Source of the DNA: Flaveria trinervia
Lineage: Eukaryota > Streptophyta > Magnoliopsida > Asterales > Asteraceae
Length of the DNA: 64,000 bases
Assembly: GCA_025506515.1 (NCBI GenBank)
Contig: CM046457.1
Location: 40,372,231 to 40,436,230 of the forward strand
Direction: 5' to 3'
The notes beneath the pieces are model-generated. The model worked only from the letters and a program-made list of their open reading frames with translations, was not told the DNA's origin and did no database searches. A program made the position numbers and the translations under genes. Below, in pieces: positions 29,500 through 41,339 of this stretch (the first letter of the stretch is position 1; each line of letters begins with the position of its first letter).

Positions 29500-32400
29500 T
29501 CATTCAAAGTAATCTGCTGGTTCTTCTTTGACTTTGAACATTGGCTTTTGTTTATACATATCTAATTCTTTCAAAGCTTTTGATATTGCAGACTTGAATT
29601 TACTTGCAAGAATTCCTTGTTCGGGTTTAGCTTCATTTGTTTTAATCTCCATCTTATCCATTCTCTCTAATGTGTCTTTTGAAAGACATGAAATATCAAT
29701 ATTAGCATATAACTCAATAGGCTTGTTACTTTTCTTTGAGTACACTTCTAATACCCCTTTCCTTGATATTCTCATGAATTCAATATCTTTTGTATCCTTC
29801 TTGACAATGTTGGCATAAGCAAGAGCTTTTCTCAAAGATATTCGTTCCATGGCAGCATTCATCACATTGATAATAGAAATGAAATATTTCTTGTCTTGCT
29901 CAGCCACTTCAGGAGATACTTTCTCAAATTTTTGTACTGAAAAAAATGAAATATAACTTGGATGTAACAATTTTAGTTCAAAAACTCCAAATAAAGTAAT
30001 CATGTCCTCATCCCATGTTTCTAGATTTCGGACTAACTTCAGCTCAAATGTCTCAGTGTTATAAAACCATCTGAGAATTGGCTTTGAGTTTTGATTACCA
30101 TCAATCACTTTTAGTCCAGGAGTTGTAACTTTTTCAAAATATTTATCACAAAATTCTATAAACGAATATTCTTCTTCTGAATGAACTCCCTTAAGCTTCT
30201 TGTTTTTCTTCAGAGTAGCAAAGTACTCTTTGTCCTCTTAATCACATCTTGTGTTAAGAAAATTACTTGATCTATCCAATCCTCTTCTTAATAATTCTAC
30301 AAACATCTTCCCATGTTTTGAATCAGAAGGATTGATCAGAGGTAATCTATTCAGCTCTTTTTAATCTTGCACAGGAAGTTTTATGATACTGGAGTAAAAA
30401 TCATAAGCATCACATACAACATTTACTCTCTTTATCAAAAATGCATCAAATACTTCATCATACTTCCATGCAATGATCTTAACTTGGTTGGTAAAATCTG
30501 GAGCAATCATAGCATTCAACAGTTCAACAACTGATTGTCCTTTTTGCAATATGTTTCTTACCAAGTCTCCGGTTGTTCTTGAACTATCAAGAATATGCCT
30601 TTGTTCAGTTGATGCTTTATAAGTCTGTCTTTCAGGATCAGCAAACATTTCTATCAATTCTTTTCTATGAGCATGAGCATCATCAAATCTTGACATTTGT
30701 TTTATCTCCTAAGGCTTTAACATTTTTGTTCTTTTTGTTATTTCAAGATACTGAGGGTTATCTGTATCAAGCACTATCATTTTCTTCATTTGTTTCTCAG
30801 TCTCTTGAAAGCTTCTGACAAGATTTCTTAGAGATACAAATTGTAATCTCTTTAGCTTCCTCCAAGGGTAATTTCTAGCTTGCAACCATGATCTAAGAGC
30901 GGGAATACTCATATCATCTGGATCAGGATGGTGCAACTCAGAACTAGACAATTCTTCTACATTTATTACGTATTTTGCTCTTATCCATTCACCATGCTCA
31001 ACAACAATCTCATTTGGATCTATTGAAGCAACTGACTCTTCATAGATACATTTCTCGTATTCATCGTTAATCTGAGAAACAGTCAGTCCATCCAATATAC
31101 TCGATTGTATTTCATTCACAAGATAATTATATTTTTCTTCAAAGTCTTGTGGTACTTCATCTTGTTCTTGAATATGTTCTTGTGAAGAGAAGTGTGATAC
31201 AAATTCAGCTTCATCAATATCTTCATTATCAAGAACTTCATCATACCAATCATCATTGTATATTTCCTCAATATCATCTAAAGCATCAATCTGTTCTTGA
31301 ACATTTTGTTCTTCAACAAATTCTTCAGTTCTTTGAAGCTTAGAAGAGGATTCAGTTTGAGAAATATCTTCTAATTCATTCACTTTCCTTTTGCCTTTTA
31401 TTTGCTCAAGATTTTCATCAATCTGCATCTCAGTACTAATCACATGTACTAGTGATATAGGTTTCTGAGCTTCTTTTTCCTTTAGCAATTCAGCTTTGAG
31501 ATTTTCATTTTCTTCACATAATTTCTTGAATTTCTCCTCAAGAATATCATAATATTTAATCATAACTTCAAAGTTCTTGATCATGTCTTCTTTATCTTTG
31601 GCAAACCTTACAATCTTTTCATCTTTTAAGACACATTCTTCAGACAACTTTAAATTTTCATCTTTTAGCATTTGAATTTCTTTTTCACAAGATCTGTTTA
31701 TCTTTTTTATTCTATCATTCTCCACTTTCAACTCTTCAATCTCTTTTTCTTTGCTTAAATTTTCTTCTTTCAATTTTTCAATCTCATCAACGTCAACTAT
31801 TTCCTCTGGTTGTATAGACACATTGTGTGACATACTAACAGGGATTTCTTCTACTCCTTCATTTGTATCAATTTCAAATACTGGATTGAATAGAATATCA
31901 TTTATAAAGTCAAAATCAAATGTTTGATTTTGAGAATTCCTTTCTTGTATAGCTTCCTCAACATTTTCTTCATTCAAAGGTTGTGGCTCATTTCCAGTAT
32001 CTTCTGCATTTCTTTCTTTATAACCTTCTTGATGTGTTTCGGTGGCATCATCATTTCCATCATCATCATCATCACTTTCTTCACTTGATGAAATTTCAGA
32101 CACATCATCATCACTTTCTTCATCAACTTCCACATCTTCAATCAGATCATTTGGATCTATTGGTTCTTCTTCAGTTAGATGGAAGTGTGGCCGAGTAATA
32201 TCAACTTCATCCATTAATACATTCCTTATATAATAAAAATTTGGAATGTTTTGAGCACCAGTGATCATTGTCAGTCTTTTGTAAACAATCTCTGACATGT
32301 GCTCTAACTGAATCTTTTCACCAATAACTTCTTCAGCATACAGATCTGGATTTGCATCATTAATAAGAAGTTGAAGAAATCTTGGGTACATCAAATACTT

Positions 32401-32973
32401 ATGCATTACTCCTCTTTCAAGATTAAAATGAATCCATTCATTATCCACTTAGCCATATTAAATCTTCTGTTTGGGGATAAGGCTATAATTGGAGATGCAA
32501 TGTCTACAGGGAATGAATCCCAACCAATAGTTCGTTTAGACATGCAATGTTGAAAGATATAGCATAAAAGCTTCCAATGCTTAAATACACAAGCTCTGAA
32601 AAATTGCTTCTTAGGGAAATGATCTGGATGACCCATCTGTAGAAAAACCTCTCTACATTCATTAAATGTATATTCTGATAAATCTTCAGGATCATTATCA
32701 CCCAGTCTTAGAGCTTGTCTGATTGCTTCTTCAGAAACTTCAAGCATTCTTTCTGATGTGATGAAGGCTCTTAAAACTTTATTTCCTTGATCATCTCTTT
32801 CAACTCCAGAATTTTTTAATCATTCTTCCATTTATCATGGGCCTTGCACACATAGCATAAACATATTTTGTTCTGAGTAAAAAACTGATAATATCTTCAT
32901 ATCCCGTAGCTCTGTTTTCATCATCTAAAAAAGCAGCTACATTATGCTTTGGCTCAAATTTTAATTCTGCCAT
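29500..32973 (-). pseudogene. Element C third ORF (ORF3)
   Basis: ATG at 32973, immediately after a strong 3' splice site, to a stop near 29500, about 1,158 codons. N-terminus: MAELKFEPKHNVAAFLDDEN, then RTKYVYAMCARPMINGRMIK and KKFWS, a frameshift near 32810, then WDSFPVDIASPIIALSPNRR and FNMAK. Another frameshift near 32450 leads to the 579-codon piece 30709-32448 with HKYLMYPRFLQLLIND, an acidic Asp/Glu/Ser run, and a coiled coil of about 100 residues (about 31450-31760). DDMSIPALRSWLQARNYPWR follows. Piece 30361-30696 has VKIIAWKYDEVFDAFLIKRV. Piece 29500-30108 has KPILRWFYNTETFELKLVRN and a Lys-rich tail. It aligns by block with elements E and H. Function unknown. Confidence 0.85.
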
Positions 32974-33459
32974 CTGCAAAACACAACAAAAGTATTATGA
33001 TATCATTGAATATTGATTAATGAAATTTATTTCTACATAGGACTTTTGATTTTGACTTTTGAATTTGACCTTGTTATTTTTACTTTTGAATTAAGATTTC
33101 AAGTTGTAAAACATTAATGTTTATTCATTTTGAATTTATTTTTTAACATTTCAATTTTGATTTAATTATTATTATTATTTATTTTTGTTCAAAGAATGAC
33201 TGTCTCTTTATCTTCTTCTTCTTCGACTATGTAAAATCGACTGAGTTCATCATCAACAAAACATTTTCACTTTAAGATCAAAACTACACACTGTACTCGA
33301 AAATGAGTTCTTATCAATATTCAGTATCAATTTTTGATATGATACTCATTTGATCAGATTAATTTGGATTATATTGGTTCGAACGTCCAAATAGCATTCA
33401 ACCGTCTATACCAAGCACTAATTTAACCCAAAATTTATATATTTGAATCACAAACTTAC
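32974..33459 (-). other. Predicted intron in the leader of element C ORF3
   Basis: The minus strand has a 5' splice site AAC|GTAAGTTTG (GT at 33459-33458) and a 3' splice site TTTTGTTGTGTTTTGCAG directly before the ORF3 ATG at 32973. The interval is 486 nt and AT-rich, as plant introns are. An upstream TATA box would give a first exon of about 120-145 nt. Element E shows the same layout. Splicing is inferred from sequence only. Confidence 0.6.
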
Positions 33460-33605
33460 GTTTATATATTCAAATACAATGTATACTCAATGGATTTGAT
33501 TCGATTTTAGATGAAATAAGGATGTGATGTTACTCGACAGTCGCAATTCAAGGGTTTGGTCTGAGAATTTTGAAGTGAAAATGAGAAATACACATAAGTG
33601 TTCAA

Positions 33606-33613
33606 TTTATATA
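33606..33613 (-). promoter_or_regulatory. TATA box upstream of element C ORF3
   Basis: The minus strand reads TATATAAA 146 nt before the predicted 5' splice site. The downstream leader has TC-rich words (TTTCTCATTTTCACTTC). The placement mirrors element E (138 nt). Confidence 0.55.
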
Positions 33614-35551
33614 AGTGAAATTTTAGGCGTATGAGCCTTGTTTGGACGTATGGTCCCTGTTTGGGCGTATGAAAACCTAGAATTTACTTATTTTGTTAGA
33701 TGCATGAGCACTGTGTGCGTTTTAAATCAGACGCATGGGAACTGTTCAGACGCATAAGCACTGTTTAGGCGCTTTTGCACTATTCAGTCGTATGGACTTT
33801 GTGAAACGTCTAACACTTGAAATTTTGAAACTATTTAGACGCATGAGACATGACAAACGTCTAACACAGAACACTATTTAGACGCATGGGATTATCACAA
33901 ACGCCCAACACTTGTAATTTTCATAGATGTATTACAACTGTTTAGACGCATGGGATGAATCAAACGTCCAACACTTGTATAATCCTGAAAATTTCATCAT
34001 GCTCCTATTGAGGCGCATGAGCACTGTTTAGGTGCATGAGTTGACTTTCATGATTTAAGCACTTGTGATTTCCAATTTCTTCACTTGCACACTTTTTACC
34101 ATTCGATCCCCAAATTTTGAACTTTTTGCATATTGCACTTTCAATTTATAAAATTTTATTTTCTATTTCTTTTTAAATTTCTTTTGTCCCTTCATTTTAG
34201 TCTCAACATAAAATCAAATATCATCTGATTTTCAACTTAAAAAGCATTTATTTGCAAAGATTATGTAGAATCATATTGTAATTTTCAAACACATTCTATT
34301 TTCAGTTAACACAATACTTTGAACATAAAGCATCATCCTTTTAATTTAACATTTCAATTTTGATTATGATTATTGAATATTTTCTGAGAACAAGTCTTTC
34401 AGTTATTACTCCCCCTAAACTTTTAAGTTTGAAAAACTTATAAGTTTCTTATGAAAGAAAATAAGATAACACAGCATATTGAGACATTGCCTTCACACAC
34501 AAGACATGCTTAAAAGAAAAATGAAAATAGAATCAAAATCTAAGATAATCACAGAATAAATGTCTGCAGAGAGATCATATTAGTGAAGATCAGCACATTA
34601 AAATAAAATAAATGTGGAGAGTCATAGATGATGAAAAAAATCCTGATCAAGTGTGTTCCAGGTCAGTGATATCACAGCAAAGGAGACACAAGATCTAAGG
34701 ACAGAAAATGAGTGTTTTTGACATAATTATCAACTCACTTACTTTTCAATTCTTGGATTGATTAGTGTTGATTTAGATATGACATGATGTAAAGCATACA
34801 GAGACTAAGAGAGCTCAACTATCGTCATGAAATGTAAGAAAGAACACATGCTCAACTTATTACCTGAAACATAAATATCACCAGAGTTCATGTTACTAAG
34901 TTTATAGAGGATGATCATGGATAACCATTTGATCAGCTCTAACTATTTATTTGAATAGGTTGTGCACATTGGCATCTTTTTGCATCAAAAAGAGAATCCA
35001 GGTCTGTAATGACTTGCAATAGAGGATATCTCAGTACTTCAGGTCTATGATGACTCATAACAGAGAAGTGAAATGATGCTTTGTAAAGATCTCATGATTT
35101 CACATAGTTTCAACAGGTGTGAGAGATGTATCTTAACAACATTCATTCGGATAAGCGAAAACAACTCAAAAGTACTCAGATGAATACATACAAGCATGTA
35201 TGTTTAGATTGATCACAAGAATTTACTTTTTCAGCATAATAGTCAGATAATGATTGAGGTATGCAACTGATCATGTCTAGACTTTATGCATGATAGTACA
35301 TAAAGTCTACACATCATATCTGATCATGTCTAGACTTTATTAATGATTGAGGTATGCAACTGATCTCACTAATGTACTATCATTTCTCACATGTTGCAAA
35401 ACATAATCCTTTCTAAAAACAAACTCTATTTTTGTATTTTTTAAATATACTTTTGTATTTGATTTTTTTATGAAAAACATAAAATCACACACACACAATA
35501 TAAACAGGCAATTAAGAATGAGAGTATCACTTATTATGATCTTTTGATTTA
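33614..35551. repeat. Element C spacer between pol and ORF3, with GACGCATGAGCACTG words
   Basis: This is about 1.9 kb without coding content. From 33620 to 34045 a degenerate word of the form TTTAGACGCATGAGCACTG recurs at least a dozen times (GTTTGGGCGTATG, AACGTCTAACACTTG, GTTTAGGCGC). The rest is AT-rich. Around 35250-35365 there is a local duplication (AATGATTGAGGTATGCAACT twice, TGATCATGTCTAGACTTTAT twice) enclosing a hairpin. The same GACGC/AACGTC words recur in the 5' leader (51215-51560). Confidence 0.75.
35278..35309. repeat. Perfect 11-bp inverted repeat (hairpin) in element C spacer
   Basis: TAGACTTTATG (35278-35288) and CATAAAGTCTA (35299-35309) flank a 10-base loop. It is surrounded by two copies of a 20-bp direct repeat, suggesting a local duplication with inversion. 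Confidence 0.8.
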
Positions 35552-36310
35552 GGTAGGTCACATATGATTTATAAGACCAATTGATTCTACTAAGTACTCA
35601 AACCGTCCTGGTAGGAAGGCTTTAGTAAATAGATCTGCCAATTGTTTTTCTGTTGCAATTTGAATCAATATGATTAATGCTTTTTCAGAGTTATCTCTAA
35701 GAAAACGATATCGAATTTTGATATGTTTTGTTTTTGAGTGTTAAACAGGATTAGCTGTTATGAACATAGCAGTTGTGTTATCAATGTAAATTGGTGTTTT
35801 AAGAAAGTTGAACCCATAATCCAGTAATTGATTTTGCAACCAAAGGATTTGAGAACATCCTGCTCATGCAGCAATGTACTCAACTTCTGTAGTTGAAACA
35901 GAGACATTTGTTTGTTTCTTACATCACCACGAGAATAATCTGGGACCAAGAAATTGACACCCACCCGAAGTAGATTTTCTATCTTGACAACATCCACCAT
36001 AATCACTATCTGTATATCCATATAGTTCAAAGTTACCCTCATAAGGATACCAAAGCCCTAAGGTTGGTTTACCTTTGAGATACCTGAATATCCTTTTGAC
36101 AGCAATTAAGTGAGATTCTTTCGGGTCTGATTGATACCTGGCACATACACAAACAACATACATAATGTCTGGTCTAGATACAGTAAGATACATCAAAGAT
36201 CCAATCATTGATCTGTATAACGTTTGGTCAATAGATTTTCCTTTTGGATTAGGTTCAATCTTGGTGTTAACATCTGCTGGAGTTTGTATGGACTGACAGT
36301 CTTGCAACTA
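35552..36310 (-). pseudogene. pol: Element C pol: RNase H
   Basis: The main piece 35924-36307 has RSMIGSLMYLTVSRPDIMYV, YLKGKPTLGLWYPYEGNFEL, and YTDSDYGGCCQDRKSTSGGC. Piece 35758-36042 and the run to 35552 give ADLFTKAFLPGRFEYLVESI. Frame changes and a stop separate the pieces (for example CAW to stop near 35865). The DSDYGG aspartate is present. The pol stop near 35552 is followed by the spacer. Confidence 0.85.
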
Positions 36311-37000
36311 AAATTTTTTTAAGAGCTTGTCAACAAACTTTTCTTGATTGATGAAGATTCCATCTGTAGTTTGCTTGACTTGAAGTCCAAGAAAGAAGTT
36401 AATCTCTCCCATAGAACTCATTTGGAATCTAGATTTCATGATTTCTTCAAATTCATTGCACAATTTTGGACAGTAGAACCAATATGATGTCATCAACATA
36501 CACTTGTACACATAAAAGATCATTATTATCCTTCTTTATGAATAAAGTTGGATCATTTTCCCTCGTGTGTATCCATGTTGGATTAAGTGTTGTGATAATC
36601 TCATACCAAATTCTAGGGGCTTGATGAAGTCCATATAAAGCTTTACTCAGTTTATATACTCGATGTGGAAATTGTGCATCCTCAAAGCCTGGAGGTTGCT
36701 TCACAAACACATCGTCAGTGATTGGACCATATAGAAATGCACCCTTTACGTCCATTTGATACACCTTGAATTTCATGAATGAAGCATAAGCCAGAAAAAC
36801 TTGAATTGATTCAAGTCTTGCAACTGGTGCAAACACTTCATCATAATCTATACCTTCTTCATGTGTGTATCCCTGTGCAACAAGTCTCGCTTTATTCCTT
36901 ATTACAACACCCGATCATCAGTCTTATTTCTAAATAACCATTTCGTGCCAATTGCATTTTCTCCTTCAGGTAGATCCACCAAATTCCACCTTCTTGTTTT
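36300..37000 (-). pseudogene. pol: Element C pol: reverse transcriptase
   Basis: Pieces 36453-36836 and 36308-36523 read FAPVARLESIQVFLAYASF, VYQMDVKGAFLYGPITDDVF, VKQPPGFEDAQFPHRVYKLS, and QVYVDDIILV (active site intact). A frameshift follows, then EIMKSRFQMSSMGEINFFLG. In ordinary copia RT the residues after YVDD read FGS-like; here the frame is lost within a few codons. Confidence 0.87.
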
Positions 37001-37906
37001 TGCGGAATTGAAGTAATTCTTCTTGCATGGCTTCTATCCAACCATTGTCCTTTAATGCTTCGGTAACATTTTTAGGAACAATTTGAGAAAGAAAACAAGA
37101 GTATAAGCATACGTTTGCTTTTTCTGATTTACTCCTTGTTGTTCTCTCATTCATGAACCAATAATCTGAGAAATTGGATGATTCTTGTGAATGCGAGATG
37201 TAGTAATCTCATCACATTGAACATTGACATCCAGATTTGTTTGATTCAAGTTGGAAAACTCATGTATCAAAGTAGAAGAATGTGGATTGAAATTTGGAAC
37301 TTGAGTAGGTGAATTGACGAAGTAATCAAAGTTACTTGTATCAAGTACATCACCTGAAATGGATGATGTTCCAGACTCAGGTATCACAAACTCATTTCAA
37401 TCATTAGGATATTTTGTGATTATTCCTGATTAATTGATTCTGAATGATCTGAAACTGTATTCATGGTTTTGTATTGTTGAATCCTTGACAAATGACAAAA
37501 ATGGGTAGTCTGAGCTTGAATCATCTGGGTCATCAGAATCTAAATCTTCACTGAAAGATCCAAGATCTCCTCTTGAGTTCTTCTTATCTGTAGAATTAAG
37601 ACAATTTGGTTGATCAAACAAATTAGATTGAAAAGAGTTTGATAATGAATCTAAGTCAAATAACCATGCAGGACCATTTGAAACCGATGGAAAAGAACTT
37701 TCCAGAAATTTAACGTTGAATGTTTCAAGAATTACATTTGTCCTAGAGTTGTAGACTCGATAGGCTTTTGAAACCGATGAATATCCAACGAAAAATCTAT
37801 TAACTGATTTTGCTTCAAATTTTCCTAATTGATCACTTGAATTAAGAATCATAACAGGACAACCAAATGATTTTAAAAAGTTTATGTTTGGTTTTCTGCC
37901 AAACAT
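37001..37906 (-). pseudogene. pol: Element C pol: integrase C-terminal part and linker
   Basis: The 158-codon piece 37430-37906 has FLKSFGCPVMILNSSDQLGK and RFFVGYSSVSKAYRVYNSRT, typical of copia integrase tails. Pieces 37151-37387 and 36966-37154 form a Ser/Asp-rich linker and the RT entry (NHPISQIIGS, ALKDNGWIEAMQEELLQFRK). Stops and indels separate the pieces. Confidence 0.85.
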
Positions 37907-38700
37907 TAACTCATATGGAATTTTCAGTTTATCTTTGACGATTAAGATTCAATTCTGAACGAAACACGCAGTTGATTGTGCTTCATCCAAAAAGTGATAG
38001 GGATTTTTGCATCAGCTAACATAGAACGAGTAGCTTCAATCAGTGTTCTATTCTTCCTTCAACAACTCCATTTTGTTGAGGAGTTCTAGGAGCACTGAAC
38101 TGATGAGCTATCCCTTTGAGTGCACAAAACATTTCAATGTTAGCATTTTTGAATTCCGTTCCATTATAACTTCTTATTATTTTCACTTTGTTGTCTAATT
38201 GATTTTCAACTTTCGTATTAAATTCTTTTAGTAAATCAGCTGTTTCAGATTTGGCATAAAGAAAGAAAACCCATGAAAATCTTATGAAGTCATCAATGAT
38301 AACTAATCAATATGATTTTCGTCCAATACTCTTGACGTTTGCTGGTCCAAAAGGTCCATATGTAACATCTGGAGAGGTTTGGATGTTGAGTTTATAGGCT
38401 TGGACTTATAAGACGCTCTGTGTTGCTTTCCCTTCGAACATGCTGAGCAGTGATCATTTGTTGCAAACTTCTTAGATGGAAGTCCAATGACATGATTTCC
38501 TGCTACAAGCTTGTTCATGTTCTTGAAGTTTGAATGATCGAGACTCTATGCCAACTGGCTTTCATCATTTGATGCTTTGCAATTAGGCATGTTGTTTCAG
38601 TTGAAGGATCAACTTGAGACATATCCAATTTGTATACATCTCTATCTCTCTCAGCTGTAACAATCACCCAATCTTTGCTTATCTTGAAACCTAGCTTCAA
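37907..38700 (-). pseudogene. pol: Element C pol: integrase zinc region and catalytic core
   Basis: Piece 38303-38518 holds MNKLVAGNHVIGLPSKKF, CSACSKGKQHRAS and LQMLHMDLL with the first catalytic Asp. The second catalytic position reads RSYNGTEF, Asp to Tyr (codon at 38166-38168), with frame changes between 37910 and 38300. The region of the catalytic Glu is frameshifted (QQNGVVE-like). Piece 38515-38700 is the GAG-pre-integrase part (DVYKLDMSQVDPSTETTCLI). The integrase is dead. Confidence 0.85.
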
Positions 38701-39010
38701 AACATAACAAAATGAATCATCAAACAGAACAGATAAGATTTGTCACATATTTGAGATACGCTTAAAAGATTAAAGTTCAACTCTGAACAAATTGACTTTA
38801 TCAATGCTTATTATCCGATTGGATACTGTTCCTTCTCCGGTTATTTTTCCTCCAGTATCACCACCAAAGGCGACGCGAGTTCCATCTTTTGACTTAAAGT
38901 CTTGTAACAAGGCAGTATTGCCTGTCATGTGCCGACTACACCCACTATCCACATACCATGTATTGATTGGTCTTTTTAGGCATACCTGCACTACAAGAAT
39001 GTTAAGTTGA
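38701..39010 (-). pseudogene. pol: Element C pol: aspartic protease
   Basis: Piece 38770-38991 reads INTWYVDSGCSRHMTGNTAL, the copia protease active site DSG followed by HMTG, then FKSKDGTRVAFGGDTGGKIT and EGTVSNRIISIDKV. It is preceded by GTAGTGCAGG-type sequence like that upstream of protease in A and B. Confidence 0.88.
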
Positions 39011-40331
39011 AAGATCTACCCAAGCCGAAATGGTCTTGGGCTTTCCAAATTTATCAACAATTGTAATTGTTTATAATGGAGATTATTCAAATCAGGTTTA
39101 TTTTTGATGAATTTACCAGCTTATTTGAAACTTTTTGATTTATTTTTGTGAACATTCATACCATTTGATTGATCATCTTTTGAAATGTATTGATGACTAA
39201 CAATTTTATTATTCATCCTTACAGGTCTTGGTATGAAGTGTTCTTGCATGTTATGTTTTGAGCTCACATTATTGTTCTTAGGAAAAGATCTCAAACCTAC
39301 ATTAGGTTGATTAATGTCTCTTTGAAATCCATTAGTTTGATTTCTCAAATACTGTGGATTAGCAAATCCTTTGCTCATGTTTGATTTTGCAAAGTTTCTA
39401 GTGGGAGATCTATTTCTAAAGTAACAATTTGCAGTGTTGTGAGTCTTTTCATCACAATAAGTACAATATTTGTTATAATAACAATCTGCTGTCGAATGGT
39501 TTCTCATGTCACATATGTGACAGTACTTGTTAAAGTAGCACTCAGCAGTATTGTGATTATTCATATCACAAATTTCACAGTACTTTTGTGGAGTTAAAAA
39601 TAACTTTTTGTTAACTTTTGACAATGACATAATTTTTGATTTTGGTGTCAAATAGTTAAACTGTTGTCTTTCATTTTTCACAGTTTGATTTTGTGTCAGA
39701 TTATTGTTCATTTGTTTAACATGAACTTTCTTCTTGAATATATTAGAAACAAATCTTTTTGCCACAGCGGAAGTCTTTGAATCTGAACTAGATTTTAGAT
39801 CAGAGTTTGATTTGTTCATAATATTTTCTTTATTATTTGGAAGAGAATTCATATTTAACATACCTGCTGACACAAATTTAATTGGTTTTAGTTTTGATGT
39901 TTGATTTGTTGCTTTAAACAAATTTTCTGAACTTTTGTTTTGTTCAAATGTTGTTTTTGCAGATTTCTTTCTTCTTCTTTGTTCTTTGATTTAGAAGAAC
40001 TTGGTTTATTTTCAGATTGAACATCATCAGAAGAAGATTCCTTTCTGATTGTAATTGTTTCATATTGATGGTGTTTGAATCTTCTGATGTTCCTATCTGT
40101 TGTTTATCCTTGTTTTGAACTCTGACTTCTTCTATTACATTATGAATTTGATGAGAAGATATATTTTGTTTTGGTTGTTTTGGTTCATATGATTTTATCT
40201 TGATTGGATGACCATTTTTGATTTTTTCTCGATCTTTTTCAACAAACACTTGAACATTTTTTTTTCTTATTCTGCATTCTTGTTTTTGATCTGGAAGGCT
40301 TTAAGCTTTGCTTTATTTTCAGGTGAATGAT
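39011..40331 (-). pseudogene. gag: Element C gag, C-terminal part with three tandem zinc knuckles
   Basis: Pieces 39121-39921 and 39944-40249 continue gag beyond element D. A Lys/Asn-rich region is followed by three CX2CX4HX4C knuckles in a row with near-identical spacing (about 39415-39585): CEICDMNNHNTAEC, CHICDMRNHSTADC and CTYCDEKTHNTANC. A basic Asn/Lys/Ser tail then ends in a TAA at about 39121. A fourth knuckle lies upstream in the N-terminal part (about 49900). A stop and about 100 bp separate gag from protease. Confidence 0.85.
40328..40331. repeat. Target site duplication of element D, left copy (TGAT)
   Basis: TGAT before the LTR at 40332 recurs at 49006-49009 after the LTR end. 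Gypsy elements usually make 5-bp duplications. ATGAT would be 5 bp if the A is shared with the LTR terminus, so the exact length is ambiguous by one base. Confidence 0.8.
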
Positions 40332-40810
40332 TGTAAGGCCCCGTTCCCGGGACGCTTACAGCTGGGTTCTCATCGCACATAAAACATATAATTACATTTG
40401 TATTTAATAAATCGCAGCGGAAAACTAAAACTAACTTTCATTTCCATGTAAAAGTTTGTGCAAGTTAATACGACATTCATTACAAAATAGCTTGTTCGCA
40501 TTACAATGCAAAAACATTAATCAAAAGAATGCCATCCCCAAAAGAGCTGAGTAGTCGCCCGTGCCATCCTCAGCAAACATTACCTGCCAACTGGAAACAC
40601 ATCAAAGTCAGCGTTGCTGAGTGAGTTCTAGTTTTATAAATAAAACATACTTTACTTTCATATAAAACCGTTCGTTACTTTTACATGATCACACATCGTA
40701 CGTACACATAGATAATATCATTATTATCTTCTTCATTCGTTCATTCGTTCTTTCATTACCTTACTTGAGCACCGGACATCATCCATACCAATACCATGTG
40801 TTACACCCGG

Positions 40811-40945
40811 TTAGTCGTAGCTACCGGCCGAAGTCAACAAATGAACAGCTAAACGTATGCCACGGTACTAGGAGTAACCATCAGTCTTAGCTACTGGGCC
40901 GAAGTCAACAAATGAACAGCTAAACGTATGCCACAGTACTAGGGG
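40811..40945. repeat. Two-copy tandem repeat of about 70 bp in element D 3' LTR
   Basis: Two units share GAAGTCAACAAATGAACAGC and TAAACGTATGCCAC, each ending in a GTACTAGG word. The same pair is in the 5' LTR at 47627-47765, so it predates insertion. Confidence 0.88.
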
Positions 40946-41339
40946 TGAGCGTAGAGGTTCTACATTCAGGTCATCACCAGAAGGACCTTATCAGATGTGT
41001 GCAAGACGTTTCATTTGTTCATTAATACATGCATTCATTCATCATGTTCCTCTTTCTTTATCTTTCACTTTACGTTACATAATACTTCGTTCATTCATCA
41101 TAATAGGTAAAGCCATAGGAAGATGTTATACATCACACTAAGGAACATTAACATGCATCGACATCACATCATACAGGGCAACATCATACATACACAACAT
41201 GCAACATCATCACCCTCATCATGCCCAACATGCTTTCTAAGACCTCGATCGTCATCTTAAAAACTTATGGGAACCTTTACGTCAAAACTTACATCTGCAC
41301 TTTCCCCCAAAGTCAGAAGTCATCTACACCTTCCTCGGG

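Noticed and set aside
30573..30818. Plus-strand open frames across 29500-32450 and 35500-40300
   Set aside because: They are shadows of the minus-strand coding of element C, with no domain words.
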